Assembly (NCBI RefSeq): GCF_013369485.1
Contig: NZ_JABWEB010000003.1
Location: 1-64,000 of the forward strand
Direction: 5' to 3'
From: Massilia sp. BJB1822
GTDB taxonomy: Bacteria; Pseudomonadota; Gammaproteobacteria; Burkholderiales; Burkholderiaceae_D
Length of the DNA stretch: 64,000 nucleotides
Both the position numbers and the translations under genes were made by a program. The notes beneath the pieces are model-generated. The model ran no database searches. It saw only the letters and a program-made list of their open reading frames with translations, and had not been told where the DNA came from. Shown piece after piece: positions 37,196-47,665 of the stretch. Position 1 is the first letter of the stretch. The number at the start of each line of letters is the position of its first letter.

Positions 37196-37219
37196 TTCTT
37201 AGAAGCTTGCGTCTAAGAA
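37196..37219. promoter_or_regulatory. Perfect 8-8-8 inverted repeat before the TPP operon
   Basis: Arms TTCTTAGA and TCTAAGAA are exact reverse complements separated by 8 bases. It lies in the 332-bp divergent gap 37050-37381, which is AT-rich and holds no gene. It is about 150 bp upstream of the TPP enzyme start and 160 bp upstream of the plus-strand gene. It is a candidate operator for either gene. Confidence 0.4.
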
Positions 37220-37281
37220 CTTGTCTTGGCTGAAAAATCATGAAACCCGCATGGCAGGCGGCTTAGCGCTGGATTATTAGC

Positions 37282-37298
37282 GATTTTCAAGGAAAATC
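37282..37298. promoter_or_regulatory. Perfect 7-3-7 inverted repeat before the DUF6714-like gene
   Basis: Arms GATTTTC and GAAAATC flank a 3-base spacer, about 85 bases upstream of the plus-strand start. It is the second exact inverted repeat in the same divergent gap. A transcription factor site is likely but unidentified. Confidence 0.38.
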
Positions 37299-37381
37299 AC
37301 CCCGGCCGCTGTTTTACTATTCCCTCAAAAATATTTCTTTTGTATTAAGATATATTTCCTTATCGATCAAGGCAAGGTTTT

Positions 37382-37870
37382 ATGGATTTACTGAATGAGG
37401 TGGCGGCGGCCTTCGGCGGGCGCAGCCGCCCGTTGGTAGTATGTGGAGTCAATGGGCGCAGCTGCACGGGGAAGGACGATGCGCTTTGGTTTGCCGGCAA
37501 GGACTGGCGCGCGCTGTCGCACAGGGATTGGACGGCGCATCCGGAAGCGATTCATTTTTTGACCCCCGAGGCATTTCGTTACTACCTGCCCAGCATCCTG
37601 GCGCTGAGCATCGAAACGCCTGAGGAATGGCTCTGGCCTGCCGATTCCCTCTTGATGGCACTCGACCGGAGTCCGGCGCCTGAATATTGGGATGAGTTTA
37701 TCCTGACCCGATTGCTGGGCTTAGGGGATAGCGAATATGCGGTGCTGGAAAAATGGCTGCTTTTTATCGCGGAACACGCCAGCTATAGCCATTCCATCGA
37801 CCGCGCCTTCGATACAGTCGGCCTGCTGCGGCGCCACGCCAAGCAGCCTTATGCCGCCGTGAGCCAGTAG
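37382..37870 (+). CDS. Uncharacterised protein, DUF6714-like
   Basis: The product has 162 residues, acidic and aromatic-rich, cytoplasmic. An AAGG ribosome site precedes the ATG. The central part (HPEAIHFLTPEAFRYYLPSIL) resembles the DUF6714 family, small proteins of unknown role often found near contact-dependent toxins or as orphan genes. Its 3' end overlaps the convergent HD-GYP gene by 22 bp, so the two may interfere at the RNA level. Family placement is tentative. Confidence 0.65.
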   Translation: MDLLNEVAAAFGGRSRPLVVCGVNGRSCTGKDDALWFAGKDWRALSHRDWTAHPEAIHFLTPEAFRYYLPSILALSIETPEEWLWPADSLLMALDRSPAPEYWDEFILTRLLGLGDSEYAVLEKWLLFIAEHASYSHSIDRAFDTVGLLRRHAKQPYAAVSQ

Positions 37871-39072
37871 CGGTCGACGTCCGGGAAATTCCAGGCGGCG
37901 GCGTCTTCGCGCGCGGTGATGGATTCCTGCAGGCCGGGCAGGGCGAGGTCGATGGTCTCGGGAGGGATATAGCTGGTCGACTTGGTCGAGAAGAAGACGC
38001 GTACCTGCGGCTGCAGCAGGGACTTGGTATTGTCGAGCACCACGCCAAGGCGGCCGGATTTCAGGCGTACCAGGGTGCCGACTGGGTAGATGCCGATGCA
38101 TTTGACGAAGGCGGCAAAAATGACCGGATCGAAGTGGCCGGCCTTGGTCCATTCCGCCATCTTGCGCAGCGATTCGGCCGGGCACCAGCCGGCCTTGTAG
38201 GGGCGGTCGGACGTGATCGCGTCATATACGTCGCAGACGGCGCCCATGCGCGCATGCAGGCTGATTTCCTCGCCTTTCAGGCCGTGCGGATAGCCGCTGC
38301 CATCGTATTTTTCATGGTGGTGCAGGCAGACGTCGAGGGCAATGGGCGACACGCTTTCGGACTCGATCAGCAGGCGGTGGCCGGCCGAGGGATGGCCTTT
38401 GACGGTGCCGAATTCAGCGTCCGTCAGCTTGCCCGGCTTGTTCAGGATATCGTTCGGCACCGCCATCTTGCCGATATCATGCAGCAGGCCGGCCATGCCG
38501 CATTCGCGCACTTCCTCGTCGTCCAGGCCAAGCTTGCGCGCCAGCGCCACCATCAGCGCGCACACAGCGACTGAATGCAGATAGGTGTAGTCGTCGGCTT
38601 GCTTCAGGCGCACCAGGCTGACCAGGGCTCCCGGATTGCGCAGCACGGAGGCGGCGATCTCCTCGACCAGGGGCATGGCGCTGGACACATTGCTCAGCCT
38701 TCCCATGCGTGCCTCGTTGAACATGGCGCCAACGGCTTCCTTGGAACGGTTCACCAGGCGGGCGGCGCGCTCCAGCTCTTCGGCCACGGTCACGCTTGCG
38801 ATATCGCCGAAGCTGAAACGCGGCGTATCGGCGGCGCTGGCCGGCTGCCCCAGCGCTGCGCTGCCCGCAGGCTGTTCCATCACATCGACGCCGCGCGCGA
38901 CGTCGATCCAGATCTCCCGCACCCCGCAGTTGCGCACCTGATGCACAAGTTCGGGTCCATCGATGGCGAAGGAGGTTTGCCAGAAGGGCGAATTGAGCCA
39001 TGAGCCGCAGAGCTGCTGCAAATACATGCCTTGCCGTACTTTTTCTACTGGTATCTTTTTGAGCATATCCAT
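37849..39072 (-). CDS. HD-GYP c-di-GMP phosphodiesterase with DUF3391
   Basis: The product has 407 residues. An N-terminal DUF3391-type domain (KKIPVEKVRQGMYLQQLCGSW) precedes the HD-GYP domain: H166, HDIGK at 198-202, HHHEKYDGSGYP at 251-262 and DVYDAITSDRPYK. All visible metal ligands are intact, so it should hydrolyse c-di-GMP. A C-terminal extension (GTLVRLKSGRLGVVLDN) is common in this subgroup. It is a cytoplasmic enzyme and may oppose diguanylate cyclases such as the GGDEF/EAL hybrid nearby. Confidence 0.92.
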   Translation of the reverse strand: MDMLKKIPVEKVRQGMYLQQLCGSWLNSPFWQTSFAIDGPELVHQVRNCGVREIWIDVARGVDVMEQPAGSAALGQPASAADTPRFSFGDIASVTVAEELERAARLVNRSKEAVGAMFNEARMGRLSNVSSAMPLVEEIAASVLRNPGALVSLVRLKQADDYTYLHSVAVCALMVALARKLGLDDEEVRECGMAGLLHDIGKMAVPNDILNKPGKLTDAEFGTVKGHPSAGHRLLIESESVSPIALDVCLHHHEKYDGSGYPHGLKGEEISLHARMGAVCDVYDAITSDRPYKAGWCPAESLRKMAEWTKAGHFDPVIFAAFVKCIGIYPVGTLVRLKSGRLGVVLDNTKSLLQPQVRVFFSTKSTSYIPPETIDLALPGLQESITAREDAAAWNFPDVDRYWLTAA

Positions 39073-39345
39073 TGCCCGCCAGGTTCATGGCGGCCTCATC
39101 ACAGGTTGACGAAGGGGAGCTCAGGGTGGGGGAGACTCGGCTGGCAGCGCCAGGCTGCCGGGTCGGCAACGGGGATAAGGTTGCCGGATGGAAGTTATCT
39201 TAGCACAGGCATGCGATTTTTTGTCCAGCGGCGTTGCTGTGCGCGCACAGTCGGGTGTCGCATTGTTGATGGGAAAATATACTTATCGTGAGATAAAGTT
39301 GCGGAGTAGAATCCTTGCACTATTTTCATTGCGACTTTCCCACCC

Positions 39346-40824
39346 ATGATCAATTCGATTCACACCAAATTCGGCGAGCTGCAACTGGTGCCGTCGGCCG
39401 TTCTGCAAGATGCCAGCATGAATATTTATGCGGCCGATTCGATGACCCTGGTCGTGGGTCCGAACGGTTCGGGTAAGAGCCGTTCCCTGTACGAGATCGT
39501 GTCGAATGTGCTCTCGGTCAATAAGAGCGTGGAGGGCAAGGACAATCCCTATAGCAAGACCCAGCTGGTCTACTACACGCCGATTCCCTTCCCGCACGTA
39601 ATGCCGCCGGAGGGCGAACAGTTCATCGACTTGAGCAAGCGCAAGAAGTCGGTAAAGGAATATCAGAACTTCGCTGTGCTGAATGATATTGCCGGCTTCT
39701 TTGGTTTTTCGCCTGAGGTGGTTTTTGCCTTCCACCCAGCGGACTACATCCAGCACCATATCGCTCAGTTCTTTTCCAGCGGCCGATGGGTGGATATCAA
39801 GAAGTTGCCGGAAGCTTTCAGACAGGCCATAGAAGATTTGCAAGCAAAGCAAAAGGAAGCCGAACTTCAGCGCAAAAAAATCGGTTATCAAGCCTATCGC
39901 GAACTGCCTGCCTACCAGGATTTGCTGAATACCGAGAGCGAGGTGGAGGACAGGATCGCGTCCTATTTGAAGGAACGGCTGGGCGACGAGTATGGAATAA
40001 AGATGCTGGCTTTGCTTCATACCACCAAAGAGCATACCAAGATGAATGATATGGTCCAATGGTTTTTGCAAGCGATGGAGGTGCCTTTTGTCCGCGAGCT
40101 GAAAACGCTGCCCAAGACGGCAATTAACGCCTATAGACAGGCTTTGGGTAAGTTGCAGGACATTGCCAAGATCCTGGACGAAACCGATATCACCACGGTG
40201 ACATTGCTGACGGAAGAGCAAGTGAAATCCTTGCAGAAGACCGGTTATGCCAGCTTTGGTGAGATCGCGATCAAAGGCTTGAGCGCTGGCGGCGCGGCAT
40301 TGCTGGAGCAGTTTTCCATCATCGAAAACGCGCTGCGCGAGCGCAAGTCAAGGCAGGACAAGAAATTCAGCAATCTGCTGCTGCTGATCGACGAGGGCGA
40401 TGTTTTCCTGCATCTAAAATGGCAGCAAAAGTACATCAGCTTCCTCAATGACTACATACGAAAAATCAAGGAGCGGGGACGCTTTACGACAATTCAGGTG
40501 GTGTTGACGACGCATTCGCCAGTGCTGATGAGCGACTTTCCCAGGGATTGCATCATCCAGCTGAGCGGGGACGAGCAGCAAGGCTGGGCGGCGTTCGGCG
40601 CTGCGTCGAACGAGGAGATTGTTTCCTTCGGCGCTCCTTTGCAAACCATTATCCATCAGACCGGCAAGGCGGGCACCATCGGCGAATTCTCCGTGGAATT
40701 CATGCGGCAGATCGTCGGCAAACTTCGCGAGGGCGAGGCGGTGAAGGATTATCATATCCGCATGATTGACGACCCTGTCATTCAATCCTTTGTCAAACGG
40801 CTGAAAGGGACGAAGGAAATCTAA
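39346..40824 (+). CDS. AAA/ABC-type ATPase, Septu PtuA-like
   Basis: The product has 492 residues. Walker A is GPNGSGKS at 38-45, an ABC-like signature GLSAGGAALLEQ follows, Walker B is LLLLIDEGD with D349-E350, and a switch histidine H390 lies in LTTHSPVLMSD. A coiled region (LQAKQKEAELQRKKIGYQAYRE) sits in the middle, as in SMC-like anti-phage ATPases. It overlaps an HNH nuclease gene by one base. ATPase + HNH is the architecture of Septu (PtuA/PtuB) defence, also seen as retron effectors. No reverse transcriptase lies nearby. The base composition is lower in GC than the flanks, which fits transfer. The 39073-39345 gap upstream holds only its promoter region. Confidence 0.82.
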   Translation: MINSIHTKFGELQLVPSAVLQDASMNIYAADSMTLVVGPNGSGKSRSLYEIVSNVLSVNKSVEGKDNPYSKTQLVYYTPIPFPHVMPPEGEQFIDLSKRKKSVKEYQNFAVLNDIAGFFGFSPEVVFAFHPADYIQHHIAQFFSSGRWVDIKKLPEAFRQAIEDLQAKQKEAELQRKKIGYQAYRELPAYQDLLNTESEVEDRIASYLKERLGDEYGIKMLALLHTTKEHTKMNDMVQWFLQAMEVPFVRELKTLPKTAINAYRQALGKLQDIAKILDETDITTVTLLTEEQVKSLQKTGYASFGEIAIKGLSAGGAALLEQFSIIENALRERKSRQDKKFSNLLLLIDEGDVFLHLKWQQKYISFLNDYIRKIKERGRFTTIQVVLTTHSPVLMSDFPRDCIIQLSGDEQQGWAAFGAASNEEIVSFGAPLQTIIHQTGKAGTIGEFSVEFMRQIVGKLREGEAVKDYHIRMIDDPVIQSFVKRLKGTKEI

Positions 40825-41723
40825 TGCTGATCAATATCGCCGATGTGTGGGACGAGGCGCACAAAACCCACACCAAATATGTCTCGGACGCCATCGACGC
40901 TGCCAAGATTACCAGTCCCCACCTTAAGCATCTGCTGGAAAGAAAGCGACACGTAATTGTGGAAGGCCGCCCGGCGGCGCTGCGCCAGCTGATCTATTTT
41001 GCCGACGGCTTGCTGTCCCTATGCGACGAGGCGGAGTACGCATTATTCGAAAGCGATTGCAAGAAGGTCTTTAACTATCCCGACTTTCGAAAAAAAAGAG
41101 AGGCGGGAAGCAAGGATTGGGAAGCTTACAAGCTTTGCCAGAAGTCCAGCTACGCGCTCTGCCCCTATTGCCAGCAGAATTTTGCGTATACCGTTGTCGG
41201 AGAGAGCAGCAAAAGCTTTCGGCCTGAACTCGATCACTTCTACCCGCAAGCCCAATATCCTTATCTGGCTATCAGCCTATATAACCTGGTTCCCTGCTGC
41301 CATATCTGCAATAGCTCGCTGAAGGGGCAGGTGAATTTCTTCCACCACCAGCATTTGCATCCATTGGAAGATGAGGAAAGCATCCACTTTGACTTCGAAG
41401 TCAACGACCATCTGGACAAGCTGAAGTCGGGCGGAACAGCTTATGAGATAAGCCTACGCCCCACCGTGGGCGAAAAGGCCGGGAACTCCGCAAAACTCTT
41501 CCTGCTGTCCGAGCGCTATGCGATGCATTCCGCGATGCTGAACAGGTTCATCGAAAATATCCAGATTTACGATAAGGCGAAGAGGGAACTTCTGCGCGCG
41601 ACGTTTGGGAATTCGGAGTATTTCACTGAGCGCAATATCCTGAGTTTCGATATCGACAATTATCGGAACGAGTTGTTGGGCAAGATCAAGAAAGACCTGT
41701 ACCAGCAATTCCGTTCGTCCTGA
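40824..41723 (+). CDS. HNH endonuclease, Septu PtuB-like
   Basis: The product has 299 residues. The HNH core runs CPYC (C113, C116), ELDHFYP with H138, then a YNLVPCCHICNSS segment with C159 and C162 completing the zinc knuckle, plus the Asn. Residues after about 170 form a C-terminal helical part of no known domain. It begins at ATG 40824, sharing one base with the ATPase stop (TAATG). In Septu, the ATPase and the HNH nuclease form a complex that cleaves nucleic acid during phage infection; that role is inferred here. Confidence 0.83.
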   Translation: MLINIADVWDEAHKTHTKYVSDAIDAAKITSPHLKHLLERKRHVIVEGRPAALRQLIYFADGLLSLCDEAEYALFESDCKKVFNYPDFRKKREAGSKDWEAYKLCQKSSYALCPYCQQNFAYTVVGESSKSFRPELDHFYPQAQYPYLAISLYNLVPCCHICNSSLKGQVNFFHHQHLHPLEDEESIHFDFEVNDHLDKLKSGGTAYEISLRPTVGEKAGNSAKLFLLSERYAMHSAMLNRFIENIQIYDKAKRELLRATFGNSEYFTERNILSFDIDNYRNELLGKIKKDLYQQFRSS

Positions 41724-41737
41724 GCCGCGCCGCCATA

Positions 41738-41767
41738 CCTTGTCCGCGCCGCTTGGCGCGGACAAGG
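41738..41767. terminator. 13-bp-stem hairpin between convergent genes
   Basis: CCTTGTCCGCGCC and GGCGCGGACAAGG pair perfectly around the loop GCTT. It lies between the 3' ends of the HNH gene and the hybrid kinase gene. No T-run flanks it on either side. It is probably a shared two-way transcript stop or 3'-end stabiliser. Confidence 0.55.
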
Positions 41768-41773
41768 CTGGCA

Positions 41774-44700
41774 TCAGGCGTTGAGCTGCAGGGCTTCGCG
41801 CTCGCGCACCAGGCGGGCGAATTCGTCGGCCGGGACGGCGGGGCTGAGGTGGTAGCCTTGCAGCAGATCGCATTGGCGCGAACGCAGGAAGCGCAACTGG
41901 GCTTCCGTTTCCACGCCCTCGGCCACCACTTCCAGGCGCAGGCTGTGGGCCAGCGCGATGATGGCGGTGACGATGGCCGCATCGTCCGTATCATGCGGCA
42001 CGTCGCGCACGAAGGAGCGGTCGATCTTGATGATGTCGACCGGGAAGCGCTTCAGATAGGACAGCGAAGAGTAGCCGGTGCCGAAATCGTCGATCGACAG
42101 GCGCACGCCGAGATTGCGCAGCTGGTGCAGGGCTTGCAGCGTTTCCTGCGCGTTTTCCATCAGCGTGGTTTCGGTGATCTCCAGCTCCAGGTACTGCGGC
42201 GCCAGGCCGGTGGTATTCAGGGCCGCCTCCACCGAATCTGCGAAGTCTTTTTGCAGCAGCTGGCGCGCCGAGATGTTCACGGCCACGCGCAGCGGCGGCA
42301 GGCCATCGTCCATCCAGGCCTTGAGCTGGGCGCAGGCGGTGTGCAGCACCCATTCGCCCAGCGGGTTGATCAAGCCGGTTTCCTCGGCCAGCGGGATGAA
42401 TTCGGACGGCGGCACCATGCCGCGCGTTGGATGGCGCCAGCGCACCAGCGCTTCCATGCCGACGATATGGCCGTTTTCCAGCATGGCTTGCGGCTGGTAG
42501 AACACTTCCAGCTGCTGCTGCTCCATGGCGCGCCGCAGATCGCTCTCCATGCGCACATGCTCGCTGATCGACTGCTCCATCGACGCTTCGTAGAATTTGA
42601 AGCCGGTATTGGTCTTCTTGGCGCGGTACATGGCGCTGTCGGCGTGTTTGACCAGGGTCGCCACATCCTTGCCGTCGTGCGGGTAGATGGCGATGCCCAC
42701 GCTGCTGGTGACGAAAATGTCGTGGCCGTCGATCTGGAACGGCGTGGCCAGCACGCGGCAGATATTGTGAGCCGCCGCCGCTGCCGCCGCCGGGCCTTCG
42801 AGTTCGCCCAGCACCACGGTGAATTCGTCGCCGCCCAGGCGGGCCACGGTGTCGACGTTGCGCACGCTGTGGCGCACGCGCTGGGCCACAGCCACCAGCA
42901 GGCGGTCGCCGACGTCGTGGCCGAGATTGTCGTTGACGTACTTGAAGCGGTCCAGGTCCATGAACAGCACGGCCAGCTGGTGCTCGCGCTTGGCCGCTTC
43001 CTCGATGCCTTGTGCCAGCAGCTCGAAGAACAGGGTGCGGTTGGGCAGTCCGGTCAGCAGGTCGTTGTAGGCCAGGTGGCGGATGCGCTTCTCGGCGCGG
43101 TTGGCTTCGATGATGCGGCGCACGCGCTGCGACAGCACGGCGTAGTGGATCGGCTTGGGAATGTAGTCGCTGGCGCCGGCGGCGAAGGCGCGCTCCACCG
43201 AGGAATTGTCCTGCAGGGCGGTGATCATCAGCACCGGAATGGCGCTGGCGCCGGGAATTTCCTGCATGCGGGCGCAGGCTGTGAAGCCATCCATCACCGG
43301 CATCACGGCGTCCATCAGGATCACGTCGGGCTGGCAGCGCTTCAGCATGGCCAGCGCCTCGGCGCCGTCGGCCGCTTCTTCCACGCGGAAGCCATCCCTT
43401 TGCAGGATGTAGCGCAGGGTTGTGCGCGTGCTGCGGTCGTCGTCCACCACCAGCACGTGGGCCAGTTCGGCCATATCCAGCTCGGTATCGAGCACCTTGC
43501 CGCGCACTTCGGGCGCGAGGAAGGTGGCCACCTCGTGGTAGGCGTTGCGCATGTCCTGCAGCATGGCGGCGATGTTTTCCAGGCGGTGTCCGATCGCCAT
43601 TTCCTCGGCGCGCTGGGCCAGGTGGGCCAAATGCGTTGCGCCCAGATTGCCGGCCGCGCCTTTCAGCGAGTGGGCGCGGGCGCGCGCCAGATCGGCATTG
43701 CCGTCGCGGACGGCGTGTTCCAGCTCGTTCAGATAAGTGGGCGAATCCTCCATGAAGGGCAGAATCGCGTGCGGCAGCGAGGCGCCCAGAATTTCGCGCA
43801 GCTTGTCGAAGACGGCACGGTCGACCGGTGGTTCTTCTTCCTGCTGGATGGCGGCGACGGCGCGGTCGTGCAGGGCAACGATGGCGTGGCCGGCGGCTGG
43901 CGCCTGAACTGGTGCGGGAGCCGGTGCTGCCGGAGCGGCCGATGCCCCCGGAGCGGGCGGCGTGGCGCCGTGCGGCAGCCAGCGTTCCAGCTTGTGGCGC
44001 AGTTCGATCAGGGTGATCGGCTTGGCGAGGTAATCGTCCATGCCGGCCGCCAGGCATTTCTCGGCGTCGCCGCGCTGGGTATTGGCCGTCATCGCCACGA
44101 TCGGCACGCGCCGTCCCAGCGCCTCTTCGGCCAGGCGGATATGGGCGGTGGCTTCGTAGCCATCCATTTCCGGCATGCTGCAATCCATCAGGATCAGGTC
44201 ATAGCGGTTGCGCTGGGCCGCCAGCACGGCTTCGTGGCCGTTGGAGGCGAATTCGCAGACGCAGCCGTTCATCGACAGCATGCCCGCGGCCACCAGCTGG
44301 TTGGTGCGGTTGTCTTCTGCCACCAGCACGCGGTAGTGGCGTTCCGGCATGGCGCGCGCCGAGCGCGGCGCCGGCGCATGCACATCATGGGCGTGATGGT
44401 CGGCCAGCAGGGAGCGCAGGGCTTTCAGCAGGCGCTCGTGGCGCAGCGGCTTGGCCAGCGCGGCGTGGGCCGGATGCATGCTGTGGGCGGTGCTGTCGCC
44501 GCTGGTGCTGCCATAGCGGTCGAGCAGCAGGATATGCGGCGCCAGTCCAGCCGAGCCGATGCGGGTGGCCAGGTCGACGCCGCTGTCGTCGTGGGTGCCG
44601 AGATTGAGGATGGCGACATCGTAAGGCGTGCCGGCGGCGTAGGCGCCATGCAGTTCGGCCATGGCGCTGTCGGCGGCGGCGGTGGCGAAGCAGCGCATGC

Positions 44701-46321
44701 CTTGCTGCTCCATGCTCTGGCGCAGGAAACTGCGCACGCCGGGGCTGGCGTCGAGCACCATGGCGCGCAGGCCGGCCAGACTCTTGTCGGCCGCTGCGGC
44801 TGCCGCTTGCGGGCATTCTTCGGCGGCGCGGTGGCAGCGCACGGAGAACACGAAAGTCGTGCCCTGGCCTGGCGTGCTGCTGACGCCGATCTCGCCGCCC
44901 AGCAGCTCCACCAGCTGCTTGCAGATGGCCAGACCCAGGCCGGTGCCGCCGTAGCGGCGCGTGGTCGAGGGATCGGGCTGCACATAGGATTCGAAGACAT
45001 GCTGCTGCGCCTGGGGGCTCATGCCGATGCCGCTGTCGCGCACTTCAAAGCGCAGGCCGAAGCCGTCCATCTCGTGCTGGGCCGCCATGCTGACCTGGAC
45101 GCAGACTTCGCCCTGTTCGGTGAATTTCACCGCATTGCCCAGCAGGTTGACCAGGATCTGGCGCAGGCGCAGCGCATCGCCCTTGATGCGCGCCGGCACG
45201 TCGGCGTCCAGCAGGTACACCACGTCCAGGCCTTTTTGCTGGGCCGGGCGGGCGATCAGCTCGACCGCTTCCTCCAGCAGCTTGCGCAGGTCGAAATCGG
45301 CTTCTTCCAGCGACAGCTTGCCCGCTTCCATCTTGGAGAAGTCGAGGATATTGTTAATCAGGTCGATCAGGGTGCGCGAGGAATTCCAGGCCACATCCAC
45401 GCATTCCTGCTGGCGCTGATTCAGGTGCATTTCCTTCAGCATGTCCAGCATGCCGACCACGCCGTTCAGCGGCGTGCGCACCTCGTGGCTGACGGTGGCG
45501 GCGAATTGCGCCTTCATCTGCGCCATGTTCACAGCGGCGTCGCGCGATTCCTTCAGCTCCGCCTCGCGCTGCTCCAGAACGCTCATCATCTGGTTGAAGG
45601 CATGCGCCATCTCCACCAGGTCGCGCGGGCCTTCCGGCGCGGCGCGCATGCCCGATTCGCCGGCTTCGGCGCGGTGCATCAGGCCAAGCAGGGCGTTGAG
45701 GGGATTGATCATATGGCGCGTCAGCAGGCGCACCAGGCCAAGCAGGATCACGGCGAACGACAGCGTCAGCGCCAGATTGCCCAGCAGGAGGGACATGGTG
45801 AGCCGGTCCAGTGTGCCCTTGCCGACCTGCACGTGGACGTAGCCGAGCAATTGCGGCTGGTGGTCCTGCACATCGAAGGGCGTGGCCTCGGCCTGGCCGC
45901 CGTAGACGGGCGCGCCGAACTGCCAGGCATCGCCGGTTTCGCCCACCAGGCTGGCCTTGACGGGCGCCGCACCCACGCCTTTGGGGAATTGCGGCAGCTG
46001 CTTGCCGCCTTCGGCCTGGGCCAGCAGCACCGATTGCTTGGCGTCGCTGATCTGCACCCCGGCCACGTCGGGGAAGGCGAGCGTGGCGCCCACCACCTCG
46101 CGCGCGTTTTCCGGCGAATGATAGAGCAGGGCCAGGGTACTCTGGCGCGCCAGGTTCTCGGCGATGCGCTGGCCCTGTTCAATAAAATAGTCGCGCATGC
46201 GCGCGCTGGCCTGCCATGAGTTCATCAGCGAAGAAAACAGCGCCAGGCCGAGGATGGCGGCCGAGATGATGACTGTCAGTTGGCGGCGGAATTCAGTACG
46301 GCGTAAAAAATGTTGAAACAT
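41774..46321 (-). CDS. Hybrid histidine kinase - receivers - HPt - GGDEF - EAL fusion
   Basis: The product has 1515 residues. Order: membrane segment; periplasmic sensor (about 35-180); second membrane segment; HAMP; HisKA with H279 ([11 protein letters not shown]); HATPase ([24 protein letters not shown]); a degenerate receiver whose phospho-site reads [10 protein letters not shown]; an intact receiver ([16 protein letters not shown]); an HPt ([15 protein letters not shown]); a third intact receiver ([16 protein letters not shown]); GGDEF at 1163-1167; and EAL at 1290-1292 with [16 protein letters not shown]. It thus joins a full BarA-type phosphorelay and both c-di-GMP enzymes in one chain. 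The two periplasmic binding-protein genes upstream probably encode its ligand sensors. Confidence 0.9.
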   Translation of the reverse strand: MFQHFLRRTEFRRQLTVIISAAILGLALFSSLMNSWQASARMRDYFIEQGQRIAENLARQSTLALLYHSPENAREVVGATLAFPDVAGVQISDAKQSVLLAQAEGGKQLPQFPKGVGAAPVKASLVGETGDAWQFGAPVYGGQAEATPFDVQDHQPQLLGYVHVQVGKGTLDRLTMSLLLGNLALTLSFAVILLGLVRLLTRHMINPLNALLGLMHRAEAGESGMRAAPEGPRDLVEMAHAFNQMMSVLEQREAELKESRDAAVNMAQMKAQFAATVSHEVRTPLNGVVGMLDMLKEMHLNQRQQECVDVAWNSSRTLIDLINNILDFSKMEAGKLSLEEADFDLRKLLEEAVELIARPAQQKGLDVVYLLDADVPARIKGDALRLRQILVNLLGNAVKFTEQGEVCVQVSMAAQHEMDGFGLRFEVRDSGIGMSPQAQQHVFESYVQPDPSTTRRYGGTGLGLAICKQLVELLGGEIGVSSTPGQGTTFVFSVRCHRAAEECPQAAAAAADKSLAGLRAMVLDASPGVRSFLRQSMEQQGMRCFATAAADSAMAELHGAYAAGTPYDVAILNLGTHDDSGVDLATRIGSAGLAPHILLLDRYGSTSGDSTAHSMHPAHAALAKPLRHERLLKALRSLLADHHAHDVHAPAPRSARAMPERHYRVLVAEDNRTNQLVAAGMLSMNGCVCEFASNGHEAVLAAQRNRYDLILMDCSMPEMDGYEATAHIRLAEEALGRRVPIVAMTANTQRGDAEKCLAAGMDDYLAKPITLIELRHKLERWLPHGATPPAPGASAAPAAPAPAPVQAPAAGHAIVALHDRAVAAIQQEEEPPVDRAVFDKLREILGASLPHAILPFMEDSPTYLNELEHAVRDGNADLARARAHSLKGAAGNLGATHLAHLAQRAEEMAIGHRLENIAAMLQDMRNAYHEVATFLAPEVRGKVLDTELDMAELAHVLVVDDDRSTRTTLRYILQRDGFRVEEAADGAEALAMLKRCQPDVILMDAVMPVMDGFTACARMQEIPGASAIPVLMITALQDNSSVERAFAAGASDYIPKPIHYAVLSQRVRRIIEANRAEKRIRHLAYNDLLTGLPNRTLFFELLAQGIEEAAKREHQLAVLFMDLDRFKYVNDNLGHDVGDRLLVAVAQRVRHSVRNVDTVARLGGDEFTVVLGELEGPAAAAAAAHNICRVLATPFQIDGHDIFVTSSVGIAIYPHDGKDVATLVKHADSAMYRAKKTNTGFKFYEASMEQSISEHVRMESDLRRAMEQQQLEVFYQPQAMLENGHIVGMEALVRWRHPTRGMVPPSEFIPLAEETGLINPLGEWVLHTACAQLKAWMDDGLPPLRVAVNISARQLLQKDFADSVEAALNTTGLAPQYLELEITETTLMENAQETLQALHQLRNLGVRLSIDDFGTGYSSLSYLKRFPVDIIKIDRSFVRDVPHDTDDAAIVTAIIALAHSLRLEVVAEGVETEAQLRFLRSRQCDLLQGYHLSPAVPADEFARLVREREALQLNA

Positions 46322-46363
46322 GGCGGCCGGGCTCAGATGTCAAATGGGAGTCGCCGCTGAAAC

Positions 46364-47518
46364 TTAAGGTTGCGGAAACACGAAATCGAAACTGCGCTGC
46401 TGCTGGTCGCCCAGATGCAGACCTACATGGTTGGCGGTACGGACATTGATCGCGGTTTGCACCTCGCGCAGCGGCATGAGGCGGCGGCGGCCGTCGCCCG
46501 CGATCAGGCTCATGGCGGAACTGGCCAGCGTACGCCCCAGCTCCACATTGTTGGGGGCCATGGCAAACAGCGCGCCCTTTTTCACATGCAGCACATTGCT
46601 GGAGAACAGCGGCACGCCGTTATTCCAGGTTTCGCGCAGCACCAGCGGCAGGATGGTGCTTTCCTCCACGGTGGTGCTGTCGTGCGGCAGCCAGACCGCG
46701 TCGCGGCGGCTGTCGGCGCCGGCGATCAGGGTAGGGTAGAGCTGGGCGGCGCGCGCCATATCGGTGGCGATGTGGGCCACCAGCTCCAAGCCCTGGGCGC
46801 GGGCCGCTTCGCGCGCCAGCTTGATCAGCCATTCGCTGTTTTTCGGGTTGTAGACGACGATGACGCGGCGCAGGTCCGGCAGCAGCACGCGCAGGCGGCT
46901 GAACAGCAGGGCCGGATCGGGCGTCAGGCTGATGCCGGCCACGTTTTCCGCGTCGGAGAGCAGCAGCACGCCGCCCACCAGCACCGAGATTTCGCGGTCC
47001 AGGCCCGAGGTCGCGTTCAAGCCCTGGCGGCCGAGCGCGATCACCACCTTGGTGCCGTTCTGCTTGAGCAGGGAATTCAGTTCGGCGGCGTCGGACTTGG
47101 CGTCCACCGCATAGCTGCGCACGCGCAGCTTGGTGCGGTCCTCGATGCCCTGGATCATGCTGAGGAAGGCGGCGCGGAAGGGTTGTTCCACATTCGGATA
47201 CAGCACGGCGATGGTGCCTTTGCCGATCGAGGCTTGCACATCGGGACGGCGCAACTGCTCTTCGAGCTGGGCCAGGGTCACGGGACGCACATCGGCGCGC
47301 AGCAGCGGGCCGCCCGATTCGATGCGGTCGAACACGGCGCCCACAGAGTCGCGCGCGCTGCCCTGCATCTCGAACAGGGGCGGCAGCGGCAATTCCCCCA
47401 TTTCCCCCGAATCCAGGGCGTGGGCGGGAGCGGCCAGCAGCAAGGCTGAGGCGAAGGCAAAAGCGGCGCTGCATGCGGCCCACAACAGGCCGCGCTTATT
47501 AATTGTCTTTTTAATCAT
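46364..47518 (-). CDS. ABC-type substrate-binding protein, sensor partner (copy 1)
   Basis: The product has 384 residues, starting at MIKKTINKRG; an ATG 45 bases upstream is possible. A signal peptide ends at APAHALD. The fold matches the ABC_sub_bind family: TIAVLYPNVEQPFRAAFLSMIQG, VVIALGRQGLNATSG, RVIVVYNPKNSEWL and AVWLPHDSTTVEES. It lies 42 bp upstream of the hybrid kinase and has a paralogue further upstream. No ABC permease or ATPase is present, so a sensing role for the kinase is more likely than transport. Confidence 0.75.
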   Translation of the reverse strand: MIKKTINKRGLLWAACSAAFAFASALLLAAPAHALDSGEMGELPLPPLFEMQGSARDSVGAVFDRIESGGPLLRADVRPVTLAQLEEQLRRPDVQASIGKGTIAVLYPNVEQPFRAAFLSMIQGIEDRTKLRVRSYAVDAKSDAAELNSLLKQNGTKVVIALGRQGLNATSGLDREISVLVGGVLLLSDAENVAGISLTPDPALLFSRLRVLLPDLRRVIVVYNPKNSEWLIKLAREAARAQGLELVAHIATDMARAAQLYPTLIAGADSRRDAVWLPHDSTTVEESTILPLVLRETWNNGVPLFSSNVLHVKKGALFAMAPNNVELGRTLASSAMSLIAGDGRRRLMPLREVQTAINVRTANHVGLHLGDQQQRSFDFVFPQP

Positions 47519-47665
47519 TCCATATTCCGTTGCTGTCCCGCAGCCATTGATTCCAATTGGCAATGCCAGTGCAATCTTTCATCCGGCACAAGGACAAAGG
47601 CTGTGCTTAGTATATGCGCTCTGTTGGTTAAGAGAAAGAAATTTACTATCCGCTAAGTCGCATAT

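Noticed and set aside
39073-41723. Retron containing the ATPase-HNH pair
   Set aside because: No reverse transcriptase or ncRNA-like repeat was found on either side.
41753-46219. A 1488-codon plus-strand frame antisense to the hybrid kinase
   Set aside because: Its composition (His, Gln, Val, Ala, no motif) is that of a shadow frame; the kinase on the other strand has many exact motifs.
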